From contig NZ_JADLQN010000001.1 in NCBI RefSeq assembly GCF_015477835.1, positions 682,001 through 746,000 on the forward strand: a stretch of 64,000 nt of DNA, in the 5' to 3' direction. Positions 1 through 8,279 of the stretch are shown one piece after another. The notes beneath the pieces were generated by a model. That model saw only the letters and a program-made list of their open reading frames with translations. It was not told where the DNA came from and did not search any database. Within the stretch, counting starts at the first letter, position 1; every line of letters starts with the position of its first letter. Made by a program: the position numbers and the translations under genes. The stretch is from Nocardia higoensis (GTDB taxonomy: Bacteria > Actinomycetota > Actinomycetes > Mycobacteriales > Mycobacteriaceae).

Positions 1-303
1 GATCATGCCCGCCACATCGGCGTTCTTGATCGGTGTATCGGTGTTGCGCTGGCCCGAGCACAACACGTCCACGGCCATCATCGTCAGGTCGACCGCCGTT
101 CCGGACGGTTCGGTGGACAGGTTGTCGCGTTCCTTGACGAATTTGGTGATGGTGATGCGCTTGGTGTCCGCGTCCTGGGTGACGTACTCCCCGCACGGGG
201 TGTCGCCGCCGCGGTTGAGTGCTCTCTCGACGTCGGAGCATCCGCTCATCAAGGTGACGGCGGCGAACGCCGCCAGACCGGTCCTGCCAACGGTGCCGAT
301 CAT
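1..303 (-). CDS. Lipoprotein, HdeA-like, truncated by the window edge
   Basis: The reading frame runs from ATG at 303 off the left end without a stop, giving 101 visible residues. The N-terminus is a short signal peptide with a lipobox LMSGC, so the mature protein is expected to be lipid-anchored on the outer face of the membrane. A good ribosome site (CAGGAGGA) lies 5 nt upstream. The mature part has two visible cysteines (TPCGEY and VLCSGQ) and a helical look. It resembles small actinobacterial lipoproteins annotated as HdeA-like acid-stress proteins; that similarity is from memory and is tentative. The C-terminus is not in the window. Confidence 0.75.
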   Translation of the reverse strand, partial: MIGTVGRTGLAAFAAVTLMSGCSDVERALNRGGDTPCGEYVTQDADTKRITITKFVKERDNLSTEPSGTAVDLTMMAVDVLCSGQRNTDTPIKNADVAGMI

Positions 304-413
304 CGGCTCCTCCTGTTCTCCGGTCGAGCGGGACGGCCGCGCGATCCTGTGGCCCCCCACCGTGAGCCTAGAGCCCGCCGTACCGGAACTCACGTCGAGG
401 CGGGGCGTGTGCG

Positions 414-1577
414 TCAGCCGGTGGCGATGCGCAGCGGGATCTCCACTTCCGCGGTGGTCAACGATCCGTGGTGACCGACCATCGCGGCCTCCAGCGGTTC
501 GGCCGCACTGCGGATCACTCCGCCCCGGCCGCGGGCCGCGACCACCAGATCGCCGATGCGCGCCGCGGCGGCCGGGGTGACCAGCGGTCCGAACCAGCCG
601 CGGGCGATGACCTCGTCGCGCCCGAGTACCGCGAAATCATCGCCGAGCGTGGTCCGCCAGGCGGCCGCGACGTCAGCGGTCGCGCCCTGCTCGGTGTAGA
701 CGTGGCGGGCGCGCGCCTCGCCACCCAATGTGCGCACCCCCGCGCGCAGTTCGGGGCGGGTGTCGAAGTCGACGGGGGCGGTGATGTCGACCATGCCGTG
801 ATCGGCGGTGACCAGCAAGGCCGCGCCCGCGGGAAGGCGCTCGGCGATGGCGGCCGCGAGCCGGTCGACGTGGGACAGTTCGAGCAGCCAAGCATCCGAG
901 GCGGTGCCGCGCACGTGCCCGGTGGTGTCGAGTTCGCCGTGATAGGCATAGACAAGAGAACGTTCGCCCGCGCGTAGTGCGGTGATCACCCCGTCGACCA
1001 GATCGCCGAAGGAAAAGCTGGGGCGGAACTCGTTGCCGCGCAAGGCGGCACGGGTGAGGCCGGACGCGGCCTGGTACATCGGCGCGACCTGCCCGACCCG
1101 CACCCCGGCGGCGGCCGCGCGCTCGAACGTGGTCGGCCGGGGCTGGAACTGCTCGGGAACCAAGTCCGTCAGCAGGTCGTGGACCCGGTCGCGCTCCGCG
1201 CTGTGACCGCCCTGGCCCTGCAATTGCCAGCGCAGGGCGTTCACCAAGCGGTCGTAGCCGGGCACGTTCATCAGGTAACCGACGATGCCGTGCTCGCCGG
1301 GCGGTGCGCCGATGCCGAGCGAACTCAGCGAGGTCGCCGTGGTGCTCGGAAAGCCGGTGGTCAGCGGTTTCGCGACCAGGCTCGACAGGAACGGCGCCAC
1401 CTCGGCGTGCCCGGCCAGCAGTTCGGCGCCGAGTCCGTCGACAAGCAGTACGCACACCCGGGTCGCGGTCAGGTCGAGACCGAGACGGTCCTGTTCGCCG
1501 GGTACGCCCAGGCAGGCCAGTACCGAGGGCAGCACATCGGACAGGGAACCCGTTCCGTAACGGGGCGCGTCGAACAT
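414..1577 (-). CDS. Alkaline phosphatase superfamily phosphodiesterase
   Basis: A 387-residue protein of the type I phosphodiesterase/nucleotide pyrophosphatase family, probably a metal-dependent phosphodiester or phosphate hydrolase. Residues near 35-45 read LLVDGLGAELL, the first metal-binding Asp region; FPSTTATS near residue 75 supplies the nucleophilic Thr/Ser; LVTADHGM and VGHHGSLT are the later Asp-His and His metal sites. The frame is open upstream, but a start at 1670 would overlap the divergent gene at 1652, so the ATG at 1577 is preferred although its ribosome site is weak. No signal peptide is seen, so it is probably cytoplasmic. The substrate cannot be told from sequence. Confidence 0.85.
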   Translation of the reverse strand: MFDAPRYGTGSLSDVLPSVLACLGVPGEQDRLGLDLTATRVCVLLVDGLGAELLAGHAEVAPFLSSLVAKPLTTGFPSTTATSLSSLGIGAPPGEHGIVGYLMNVPGYDRLVNALRWQLQGQGGHSAERDRVHDLLTDLVPEQFQPRPTTFERAAAAGVRVGQVAPMYQAASGLTRAALRGNEFRPSFSFGDLVDGVITALRAGERSLVYAYHGELDTTGHVRGTASDAWLLELSHVDRLAAAIAERLPAGAALLVTADHGMVDITAPVDFDTRPELRAGVRTLGGEARARHVYTEQGATADVAAAWRTTLGDDFAVLGRDEVIARGWFGPLVTPAAAARIGDLVVAARGRGGVIRSAAEPLEAAMVGHHGSLTTAEVEIPLRIATG

Positions 1578-1651
1578 GCCGCCAGGATGCCCCGGCGGGC
1601 CTGGCGCGGCAAGGGTGGCGGCCGGGACGGCGTGCCGGTAGACAGGACCGG

Positions 1652-2536
1652 GTGACCACGCCACGCGCATTCCGGTTCGGTGTCAACATGTTCGTCGCGC
1701 AATCGCGCACCGAGTGGATCGGCAAGTGCCGCAGAGCCGAAGAACTCGGATTCGACGTCCTCGGCGTCGCCGACCACCTCGGCATGCCCGCGCCGTTCCC
1801 CGCCATGACCATCGCCGCCGAGGCCACCGAGCGGCCACGGCTGACCACCTTCGTGCTCAACGCCGCCTTCTACAACCCGGTCCTGCTCGCCCGCGAAGCC
1901 GCGGCTGTCGACCGGTTGACCGACGGACGGGTCGAGCTCGGCTTGGGGGCGGGCTATGTGAAGGAGGAATTCGAGGAGGCGGGTATCGCTTTCGAGTCCG
2001 GCGGCAAGCGGGTCGACCACGTCGAACACACCGCCCGCACCCTGCGGCGGCTGTTCGCCGACCCCGGGTACCGGCCGCGGCCTGCCCAGCCCTCGGGCCC
2101 GCCGCTGCTGATCGCGGGCTGGGGCGACCGCCTGCTGTCCGTGGCCGCCCGGCACGCCGACATCGTCGGCTTCACCGGCGCCGGCGCGGCCACCGACGGC
2201 GGACCCATGCTGCTCGCCGGAGCGAAGAAGATGGCCGAGCGTATCGGCTATGTCCGTGACGCACTGGGCGAGCGGGCCGACCAGGTGGAGTTCAACCTGC
2301 TGCTGCAGAAAGTGGTCGGTCCGCAGGAGTCCGCGGCTGTGCTGGAGAGTTACCGTCCCGCCTTCACCGAAGAAGCCGCAGGCGACCCCGACGACGTCCC
2401 GACCCTGCTGATCGGTTCCCCCGAGGCCGCTGCCGACCGCCTGCGCGAACTACGAGAACGCTTCGGCATCAGCTACTTCACCGTCCTCGAGGACAGCATG
2501 GAGGCGTTCGCCCCGACCCTCGCGCTGCTGCGGTGA
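1652..2536 (+). CDS. LLM-class F420-dependent oxidoreductase
   Basis: A 294-residue TIM-barrel protein of the luciferase-like family, most like the TIGR03621 (MSMEG_2516) subfamily of F420-dependent oxidoreductases. The N-terminus FRFGVNMF and the segments GVADHLGMPAPFPAM and VELGLGAGYVKEEF are typical of the subfamily, and the length is normal. These enzymes use reduced deazaflavin F420 for hydride transfer to unknown substrates in the cytoplasm. The GTG at 1652 is chosen because homologues begin close to FRFGVN; it lies 75 nt from the divergent phosphodiesterase, so the two may share a promoter region. Confidence 0.9.
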   Translation: MTTPRAFRFGVNMFVAQSRTEWIGKCRRAEELGFDVLGVADHLGMPAPFPAMTIAAEATERPRLTTFVLNAAFYNPVLLAREAAAVDRLTDGRVELGLGAGYVKEEFEEAGIAFESGGKRVDHVEHTARTLRRLFADPGYRPRPAQPSGPPLLIAGWGDRLLSVAARHADIVGFTGAGAATDGGPMLLAGAKKMAERIGYVRDALGERADQVEFNLLLQKVVGPQESAAVLESYRPAFTEEAAGDPDDVPTLLIGSPEAAADRLRELRERFGISYFTVLEDSMEAFAPTLALLR

Positions 2537-2650
2537 CCTGCTTCACCACGGGTACCCGCAATAGCGTTGCGCACCAGTCGATCTGGGTCTCGACCGAACT
2601 CGCGCGCACAAAACCTTGTCTGGGCGTCGAGCGCCGCTAGGATCGCTCGA

Positions 2651-3307
2651 ATGGATTCGGAGAAGGGGAGTTCACGGCGTCCGGACACGGTGTACCGGTC
2701 GACCGGCGCGACCCCCGAGGCGCTGGTGTGTTGTGGTGTCGTCGCGATGGTGAGCCTGATCGCGGCGGTGAGTGGAGTCGCGGTGCTCGCGGGTGCGGTG
2801 GGCACGGTGTTGTTCGCGCCGATCGCGTGCGAGATGGCGTGGGCGGTATGGCGGCGCAGACCGGAACTGGTGATCGGTGACGAGGCGATCGAGCATCTGT
2901 CGTTCGGCCGGATCGCCTGGAGCAGTGTCGATCATGTCCGGGTGAGCAGGGACGGTCGCGAACGGGTGCTCGAGATCGTGCTGCGCGGCGGGTCCGTGCG
3001 AGCCTGTCCGCGGGTGCCGGTGCGGGCGTTGCCGGTGCGGGTGCAGGCGGTCGTCGGCGCGATCGGCCATCATCGGCCGGAGGTGCTGGTCGGTGCCGAA
3101 CGTGTGGAGCGACAGGCGAATGCGCTGGGGCGCACGCTGTCGCGCGGGTCGGTCGTCGCGGCCGAGCCGTCGCAGTCGATGAGTCCGAGCGCCACCTCGG
3201 CGCGAGCGATCACCGCGACAGTGCGGGAGGGGCACCGCCGCCGCACCGGGCTGCGCGCGGCGATCAGGCGACGGCCTGCGCGGCCAGCCAGGCCGGGAAA
3301 TCGGTGA
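2651..3307 (+). CDS. Membrane protein with PH-like cytoplasmic domain
   Basis: A 218-residue protein of unknown function. Residues about 20-60 hold two hydrophobic segments, and the following 90 residues (ELVIGDEAIEHLSFGRIAW onward) look like a small beta-rich PH-type domain seen in short bacterial membrane proteins. The C-terminus is Arg- and Ala-rich. The ATG at 2651 has AGGA 8 nt upstream. Its last 44 bases overlap the 3' end of the convergent HAD gene, so either stop region may be mis-assigned, but both frames show good codon use. Confidence 0.6.
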   Translation: MDSEKGSSRRPDTVYRSTGATPEALVCCGVVAMVSLIAAVSGVAVLAGAVGTVLFAPIACEMAWAVWRRRPELVIGDEAIEHLSFGRIAWSSVDHVRVSRDGRERVLEIVLRGGSVRACPRVPVRALPVRVQAVVGAIGHHRPEVLVGAERVERQANALGRTLSRGSVVAAEPSQSMSPSATSARAITATVREGHRRRTGLRAAIRRRPARPARPGNR

Positions 3308-3872
3308 GATCGGCGAGTATCACGTCGGCGCCGGCGGCACGTAGTTCGTCGGCGCCGCACGGGCCGGTGGTGACACCCACGGCCAGCGCGTCGGCGCCCT
3401 TCGCGCCACGCATGTCCCCGGCATGATCGCCGACGAACACATCCGCCGCGTGCTCACGCAGCGCCGTGGACTTCGCCCCGGCCCACAGATCGCCGACGAC
3501 CGCGTCGACCCGCCAGCCGAGATGATCCAGGTGCAGGTGCGCGAACGGCGTGTGCTTGCCCGTCACCACCAGTACCCGACCGCCGCGTTCGGCGACGGCG
3601 GCCAGCGCGGCCTCCGCGCCGGGCAGTGCGGGCATCTCGGCCACCACCGACGGATAGAACTCGCGATAGCGGGTGATGAAGGCGGGCACGAGTGCGGCAT
3701 CCAGGCCTGCCTCGGCGAGCAGCATCGGCATCGGCGGGCCGAGCTTGTCCACCACATCGGCCCCGCGAACAGGCAGGGAGAATTCTCCGGCGACGACATC
3801 GACCGCCCTGGCCACCCCGGGCCGGGAGTCGATGAGTGTCATATCGAGGTCGAAACCGACGGTCCAGCTCAC
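3264..3872 (-). CDS. HAD-family hydrolase
   Basis: A 202-residue haloacid dehalogenase superfamily phosphatase with all four motifs visible: motif I DLDMTLID near residue 9 (nucleophile Asp plus general acid Asp), motif II VTGK near 104, the motif III Lys in GAKSTAL near 132, and motif IV GDHAGDM near 150. The insert between motifs I and II is a helical cap typical of subfamily I, so a small phosphorylated metabolite is the likely substrate. It is cytoplasmic. It lies divergently from the acyl-CoA carboxylase (80 nt gap) and convergent with the membrane protein gene. Phosphoglycolate phosphatase-like activity is possible but not shown. Confidence 0.88.
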   Translation of the reverse strand: MSWTVGFDLDMTLIDSRPGVARAVDVVAGEFSLPVRGADVVDKLGPPMPMLLAEAGLDAALVPAFITRYREFYPSVVAEMPALPGAEAALAAVAERGGRVLVVTGKHTPFAHLHLDHLGWRVDAVVGDLWAGAKSTALREHAADVFVGDHAGDMRGAKGADALAVGVTTGPCGADELRAAGADVILADLTDFPAWLAAQAVA

Positions 3873-3951
3873 GCCTCGACCCTATCCGGCGGGTCAGACC
3901 TTCGCCCGACCCCGCCGGGCCGGGCTGCGAGACATCCGCGACACTGACCGC

Positions 3952-6900
3952 ATGCGTGTGGTCGTGGTGAACAGAGGCGAGATCGCGGTCCGGATCGTGC
4001 GGACCGCCCGGGCGCGGGGGTATCGCACGCTCGTCGTGCACACCGGGGCCGAACGCGACGCACCGCAGGTCCGCCTCGCCGACGAGGCCGTGGAGTTGCC
4101 CGGCGAAGGCGTGCCGGCCTACCTCGACATCCCCGCCGTCGTGGCAGCCGCCGCGACGGCGGGACCGGGTGCGCTGGTGCACCCGGGGTACGGATTCCTC
4201 AGCGAGAACGCCGATTTCGCGCGCGCCTGCGCCGCGGCCGGGCTCGTCTTCGTCGGACCCGATCCCGACGTCCTGGCCATGTTCGGCGACAAGGTGGCCG
4301 CTCGCGCGGCCGCCGAACGCGCGGGCCTGCCGGTGCTGCCCGGGACGCCGGTCGGCGCGGATCTCGACTCCGTGTCCGCATTGCTGGCGGCCAATCCACA
4401 CGGCGTGATGATCAAGGCCGCGGCGGGCGGCGGCGGGCGGGGGATGCGTGAGGTGCGCGAAGCGGGCGAACTCGCCGACGCCTTCGCCCACTGCCGTGAC
4501 GAAGCCCGTGCCGCCTTCGGCGACGATCGCGTCTTCGCCGAAGCCTTGGTCACCGGTGCCCGCCACATCGAAATCCAGGTGATCGGCGACGGGCGGCACG
4601 CGCGCGCGGTGGGCGATCGCGACTGCAGCGTGCAACGGCGCAGACAGAAACTGGTGGAGATCGCGCCTGCCCCCGCGCTCGGTGACCAATTGCGCGCCCG
4701 GCTGCACCGCGCGGCCACCGACATCGTCGAGGCGGTGCGGTGCCGGGGCGTGGTCACCGTGGAATTCGTGGTGCGCGGCGAGCAGGCGTGGTTCCTGGAG
4801 GTGAACCCCCGTCTGCAGGTCGAGCACACCGTGACCGAGGAGACCACCGGGCTGGACCTGGTGGGCGTCCAATTCGACGTGGCCGCCGGCGGTAGCCTGG
4901 CTCGACTCGAACTGCCCGACACCACCCCGCGCGGGTACGCGGTGCAGGCGCGGGTGAACGCCGAGGTCGTGGAGGCGGGGGGACAGGTGCTGCCCAGTTC
5001 GGGGGTGCTGACCCGTTTCGACACACCGACCGGTGCGGGCGTGCGGGTCGACACCGCCGTCTTCCCCGGGATGCGGCACACCGTGCATTTCGACTCGCTG
5101 CTCGCCAAGATCGTCGTGCGCGCGGATCGCCTGGACGGGGCGTTGCGGCGGTGCGCCGACGCGCTCGCCGAGACCGTCGTCGCCGGTGTGGGCACTAACA
5201 CGCAGGTGCTGCGGGCCGCGGTGGCCGCGCTCGCCGGGGCCGAACCGGTCGACACCGGCTGGTTCGAACGCCATATCGACGAATTCGCGCGCGCTGCCGA
5301 GAAATTCGTCTCGGAGGCGACACCGGCGGCCGCGGTGGCCGCGGCCGCCGGGCCGGCCGACCTGCGGCTCGGTCCGGACGAGGTCGCCTTCACCACGCCG
5401 ATGGGTGCCACGGTGGTGGGTGTGGCCGAACCGGGCGCTCTCGTACCCGCGGGCGCGCAGGTGGCCGTGCTCGAGGCCATGAAGATGCAGCACGTCCTGC
5501 GCGCCGAACAGCCGCTGCGGGTGCTGCGCACGCTCGTCGAGCCCGGCAACGTCGTGGATCCGCAGGCCGCGCTGCTGGTGTGGACGCCCGCCGACCACGA
5601 CATCGCCGCGACCGATGTCGCCGCGGTGGATCTCGACGTCGTCCGGGCCGATCTGCGTGAGGTTGTCGACCGGCAGCGCGGCGTGTCGGACGAGGCCCGC
5701 CCCGAGGCCGTCGCGAAACGGCGCCGGTCGGGCAGGCGCACCGCCCGGGAGAACATCGACGACCTGGTCGACGCGGACAGTTTCGTCGAATACGGGGGTC
5801 TGGCCGTCGCCGCGCAGCGCCTGCGCCGCAGTCCCGAGGATCTCATCGCCAACACCCCCGCCGACGGCCTGATCACCGGCGTCGCCACCATCAACGCCGA
5901 CCGGTTCGGTGAGCGCGCCGCCCGCGCGGTGGTGCTGTCCTATGACTACACCGTGCTGGCGGGCACGCAGGGCATCCGCAATCACGCCAAGTCCGACCGC
6001 ATGCTCGAGATCGCCCATGAGCAGCGGTTGCCGGTGGTGTTCTTCACCGAAGGCGGCGGCGGCCGTCCGGGCGACACCGACTACTCGGGCATCTCGGGTC
6101 TGGACGTGACCACCTTCCGGGCGATGGGCGCGCTGTCGGGGCATGTGCCGCTGATCGGCATCGTCTCCGGCCGCTGCTTCGCGGGCAATGCCGCGCTGCT
6201 GGGCATGTGCGACGTGGTGATCGCGACCCCGGAGGCCAACATCGGTATGGGTGGCCCGGCCATGATCGAAGGCGGCGGGCTCGGGGTGTTCCGGCCCGAG
6301 GACATCGGGCCCGTCGAGGTGCAGCGGCGCAACGGCGTGGTCCATGTGGTCGCCGAGGACGAAGCCGACGCGGTCGCGATCGCCCGCCGCTACCTAGCCT
6401 ACTTCCAGGGTGACATCGAGCGGTGGGAGGCTCCGGACCCGCGGACGGCGAGGCATGTGGTGCCGGAGAACAGGTTGCACGCCTTCGACATCCGCGCCGC
6501 CATCGAATCCGTCGTCGACGTCGGTTCGGTGCTGGAACTGCGCCGCGACTGGGGAGTCGGCATCGTCACCGCGCTCGTGCGGGTGGAGGGCAGGCCGTTC
6601 GGGTTGATCGCCAACGATTGCCACCATCTCGGCGGCGCCGTCGACGCCCCCGCCGCCGACAAACTCAGCGCCTTCCTCGCGCTGTGCGACGCGCACGGGC
6701 TGCCGATCGTATCGCTGTGCGACACACCGGGATTCATGGTCGGTCCAGAGGCCGAGAAGCATGCGACGGTGACCAAGTTCAGCAGGTTGTTCATCGACGC
6801 CGCCAATATGCGGGTTCCGTGGGGGACCGTCGTGCTGCGCAAGGGCTACGGGCTCGGGGCGCAGGCGATGGCCGCCGGCTCGTTCCGCTCACCGCGGTTC

Positions 6901-7137
6901 ATCGTCTCCTGGCCGACCGGCGAGATCGGCGGCATGGGCTTGGAGGGAGCGGTGCGACTGGGATTTGCCAAGGAACTGGCGGCGATCGCCGACCCCGCCG
7001 AGCGAGCGAAGGCCTTCGACAGTCTGGTGGCCGCGGCCTACGCCAATGGCAGAGCGCTCACCGCGGCGACGGTGTTCGAGATCGACGACGTGATCGATCC
7101 CGCCGACACCCGTCGTTGGATCCGCTTGCTGCGCTGA
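3952..7137 (+). CDS. Single-chain biotin-dependent acyl-CoA carboxylase
   Basis: A 1061-residue polypeptide joining all the parts of an acyl-CoA carboxylase. Residues 1-440 are biotin carboxylase: Rossmann start VVVNRGEIAVRI, Gly-rich ATP-grasp loop KAAAGGGGRGM near 155, and EVNPRLQVEHTVTE near 285. Residues about 470-545 are the biotin carrier with EAMKM, biotin acceptor Lys511. Residues about 560-1061 are the carboxyltransferase, with the GGGGRPGDTDYSG and GIVSGRCFAGNAAL oxyanion loops. The order matches the single-chain long-chain acyl-CoA carboxylase (LCC) described from mycobacteria, which carboxylates acyl-CoAs at the alpha carbon using ATP and bicarbonate. The ATG at 3952 is chosen by homology to VVVNRGEIA. 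Chain-length preference cannot be read from sequence. Confidence 0.92.
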   Translation: MRVVVVNRGEIAVRIVRTARARGYRTLVVHTGAERDAPQVRLADEAVELPGEGVPAYLDIPAVVAAAATAGPGALVHPGYGFLSENADFARACAAAGLVFVGPDPDVLAMFGDKVAARAAAERAGLPVLPGTPVGADLDSVSALLAANPHGVMIKAAAGGGGRGMREVREAGELADAFAHCRDEARAAFGDDRVFAEALVTGARHIEIQVIGDGRHARAVGDRDCSVQRRRQKLVEIAPAPALGDQLRARLHRAATDIVEAVRCRGVVTVEFVVRGEQAWFLEVNPRLQVEHTVTEETTGLDLVGVQFDVAAGGSLARLELPDTTPRGYAVQARVNAEVVEAGGQVLPSSGVLTRFDTPTGAGVRVDTAVFPGMRHTVHFDSLLAKIVVRADRLDGALRRCADALAETVVAGVGTNTQVLRAAVAALAGAEPVDTGWFERHIDEFARAAEKFVSEATPAAAVAAAAGPADLRLGPDEVAFTTPMGATVVGVAEPGALVPAGAQVAVLEAMKMQHVLRAEQPLRVLRTLVEPGNVVDPQAALLVWTPADHDIAATDVAAVDLDVVRADLREVVDRQRGVSDEARPEAVAKRRRSGRRTARENIDDLVDADSFVEYGGLAVAAQRLRRSPEDLIANTPADGLITGVATINADRFGERAARAVVLSYDYTVLAGTQGIRNHAKSDRMLEIAHEQRLPVVFFTEGGGGRPGDTDYSGISGLDVTTFRAMGALSGHVPLIGIVSGRCFAGNAALLGMCDVVIATPEANIGMGGPAMIEGGGLGVFRPEDIGPVEVQRRNGVVHVVAEDEADAVAIARRYLAYFQGDIERWEAPDPRTARHVVPENRLHAFDIRAAIESVVDVGSVLELRRDWGVGIVTALVRVEGRPFGLIANDCHHLGGAVDAPAADKLSAFLALCDAHGLPIVSLCDTPGFMVGPEAEKHATVTKFSRLFIDAANMRVPWGTVVLRKGYGLGAQAMAAGSFRSPRFIVSWPTGEIGGMGLEGAVRLGFAKELAAIADPAERAKAFDSLVAAAYANGRALTAATVFEIDDVIDPADTRRWIRLLR

Positions 7138-7166
7138 TCGAGCAGAGCGCAGGGGATTTATAGACA

Positions 7167-7186
7167 ATAATGTTCGTGAATACTAT
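7167..7186. promoter_or_regulatory. Palindromic operator and promoter of the SDR gene
   Basis: A 20-bp imperfect palindrome with arms of the form ATAnTnTTC-nn-GAAnAnTAT lies 9 nt before the SDR start codon in a locally AT-rich stretch. TACTAT at 7181-7186 fits a -10 element, so a bound dimer would occlude RNA polymerase. A TetR-type repressor is the usual reader of such sites; none is encoded next to it. Confidence 0.45.
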
Positions 7187-7195
7187 GGTCGACGC

Positions 7196-8068
7196 ATGAC
7201 CAAGTTCGACGGCAAGATCTGCCTGATCACGGGGGCCGCCGGCGGGCTCGGCCGCAGCACCGCCGAGGCGGCCGCGGCCAAGGGCGCGTCGCTGGTTCTC
7301 ACCGACATCGACGGCGCCGGTCTCGAGCGTACCGCCGAGGAACTGCGCGCGAGCGGAGCCACGGTGCACGTGGCCGAGGCGGTCGATCTCACCGACCACG
7401 ACGCCGTCGTCGCGTTCGCCGAGCGGGTGCACACCCAACTCGGCAGGGGTGGGGTCGGCAGTGTGGACATCGTGATGAACGTGGCGGGCATCGCCACCTG
7501 GGGCACGGTCGAGCGCCTTTCCCACGAGCAGTGGCGGCGCACCATCGACATCGATCTGATGGGGCCCATCCACGTCATCGAGGCGTTCGTGCCGCCCATG
7601 ATCGCGGCCGGGCGCGGCGGTCATCTGGTCAATGTGTCCTCCGCGGCCGGGCTGTTCGGCCTGCCGTGGCACGCGCCCTACAGTGCGGGCAAATTCGGCC
7701 TGCGAGGCGTGTCGGAGGTCCTGCGCTTCGATCTGCGCAGGCATCGCATCGGTGTCAGCCTGGTGTGTCCGGGCGCGATGAGCACGCCGATGGTCGATCG
7801 GCTCGAGATCGCCGGTGTGGACCGGGAATCCGCGGCGATGCGACGGGGCATGAAGCTGTTCCTGCGTCATGCCGTCAGCCCGGAGGCGGCCGCGAAATCG
7901 GTGGTGCGCGGGGTGGAGCGCGACAGGTATCTCGTCTACACCTCCAGCGACATCCGCATCGGGCACTGGGTGCAGCGGTACTTCCCGCCCGCCTACAACC
8001 TCGCCATGCAGGGCCTGAACCAGGCCATGCAGCGCTACGTCGACAAGCCGGGCGTACTGCGCGACTGA
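7196..8068 (+). CDS. Short-chain dehydrogenase/reductase
   Basis: A 290-residue classical SDR. The cofactor loop TGAAGGLG at residues 12-19, Asp in LTDID (NAD preference likely), NVAG near 100, catalytic Ser near 149 (VNVSSAAG) and Tyr162/Lys166 in YSAGK are all present. The C-terminal extension after residue 225 (RYLVYTSSDIRIGHWVQRYF and beyond) is long and hydrophobic, as in mycobacterial SDRs that act on lipid-like substrates. It follows the acyl-CoA carboxylase by 58 nt but has its own palindromic promoter. The alcohol or ketone substrate is unknown. Confidence 0.9.
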   Translation: MTKFDGKICLITGAAGGLGRSTAEAAAAKGASLVLTDIDGAGLERTAEELRASGATVHVAEAVDLTDHDAVVAFAERVHTQLGRGGVGSVDIVMNVAGIATWGTVERLSHEQWRRTIDIDLMGPIHVIEAFVPPMIAAGRGGHLVNVSSAAGLFGLPWHAPYSAGKFGLRGVSEVLRFDLRRHRIGVSLVCPGAMSTPMVDRLEIAGVDRESAAMRRGMKLFLRHAVSPEAAAKSVVRGVERDRYLVYTSSDIRIGHWVQRYFPPAYNLAMQGLNQAMQRYVDKPGVLRD

Positions 8069-8144
8069 CGGATGCGGGTGCACTCGGTCGGTTGTCGTAC
8101 GATCGCGGGAACGACTGCGCCGGTTGGAGACGAAGGGGGACGGG

Positions 8145-8279
8145 GTGCGGGAGACGCCGGGAGACACGAACTTCGGTATGACGGGCAAACGGGGCGCACC
8201 TCGCCCGCGTCTGGAACGCTGTAGGCCCGACCTGCCGGTCGTCCGTGCCGCCGCTACCCGCCCGAGGAACACGCTGTGA
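8145..8279 (+). CDS. Possible small upstream ORF of the phosphatase gene
   Basis: A GTG-started 44-codon ORF, preceded by a G-rich ribosome site (AAGGGGGACGGG), ends in a TGA that overlaps the GTG start of the phosphatase at 8276 (GTGA). The peptide is Arg- and Pro-rich with no recognised domain. The stop/start overlap suggests translational coupling, but the peptide itself may have no function. The alternative is an untranslated leader. Confidence 0.3.
   Translation: MRETPGDTNFGMTGKRGAPRPRLERCRPDLPVVRAAATRPRNTL

Noticed and set aside
3454-6345. 963-codon open frame on the minus strand opposite the acyl-CoA carboxylase
   Set aside because: It is a GC-rich antisense shadow: His/Gly/Arg-rich, no domain, and the plus strand encodes a full recognised enzyme. 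The same applies to 39508-42252 opposite metE and prpR, and to 7058-9109.
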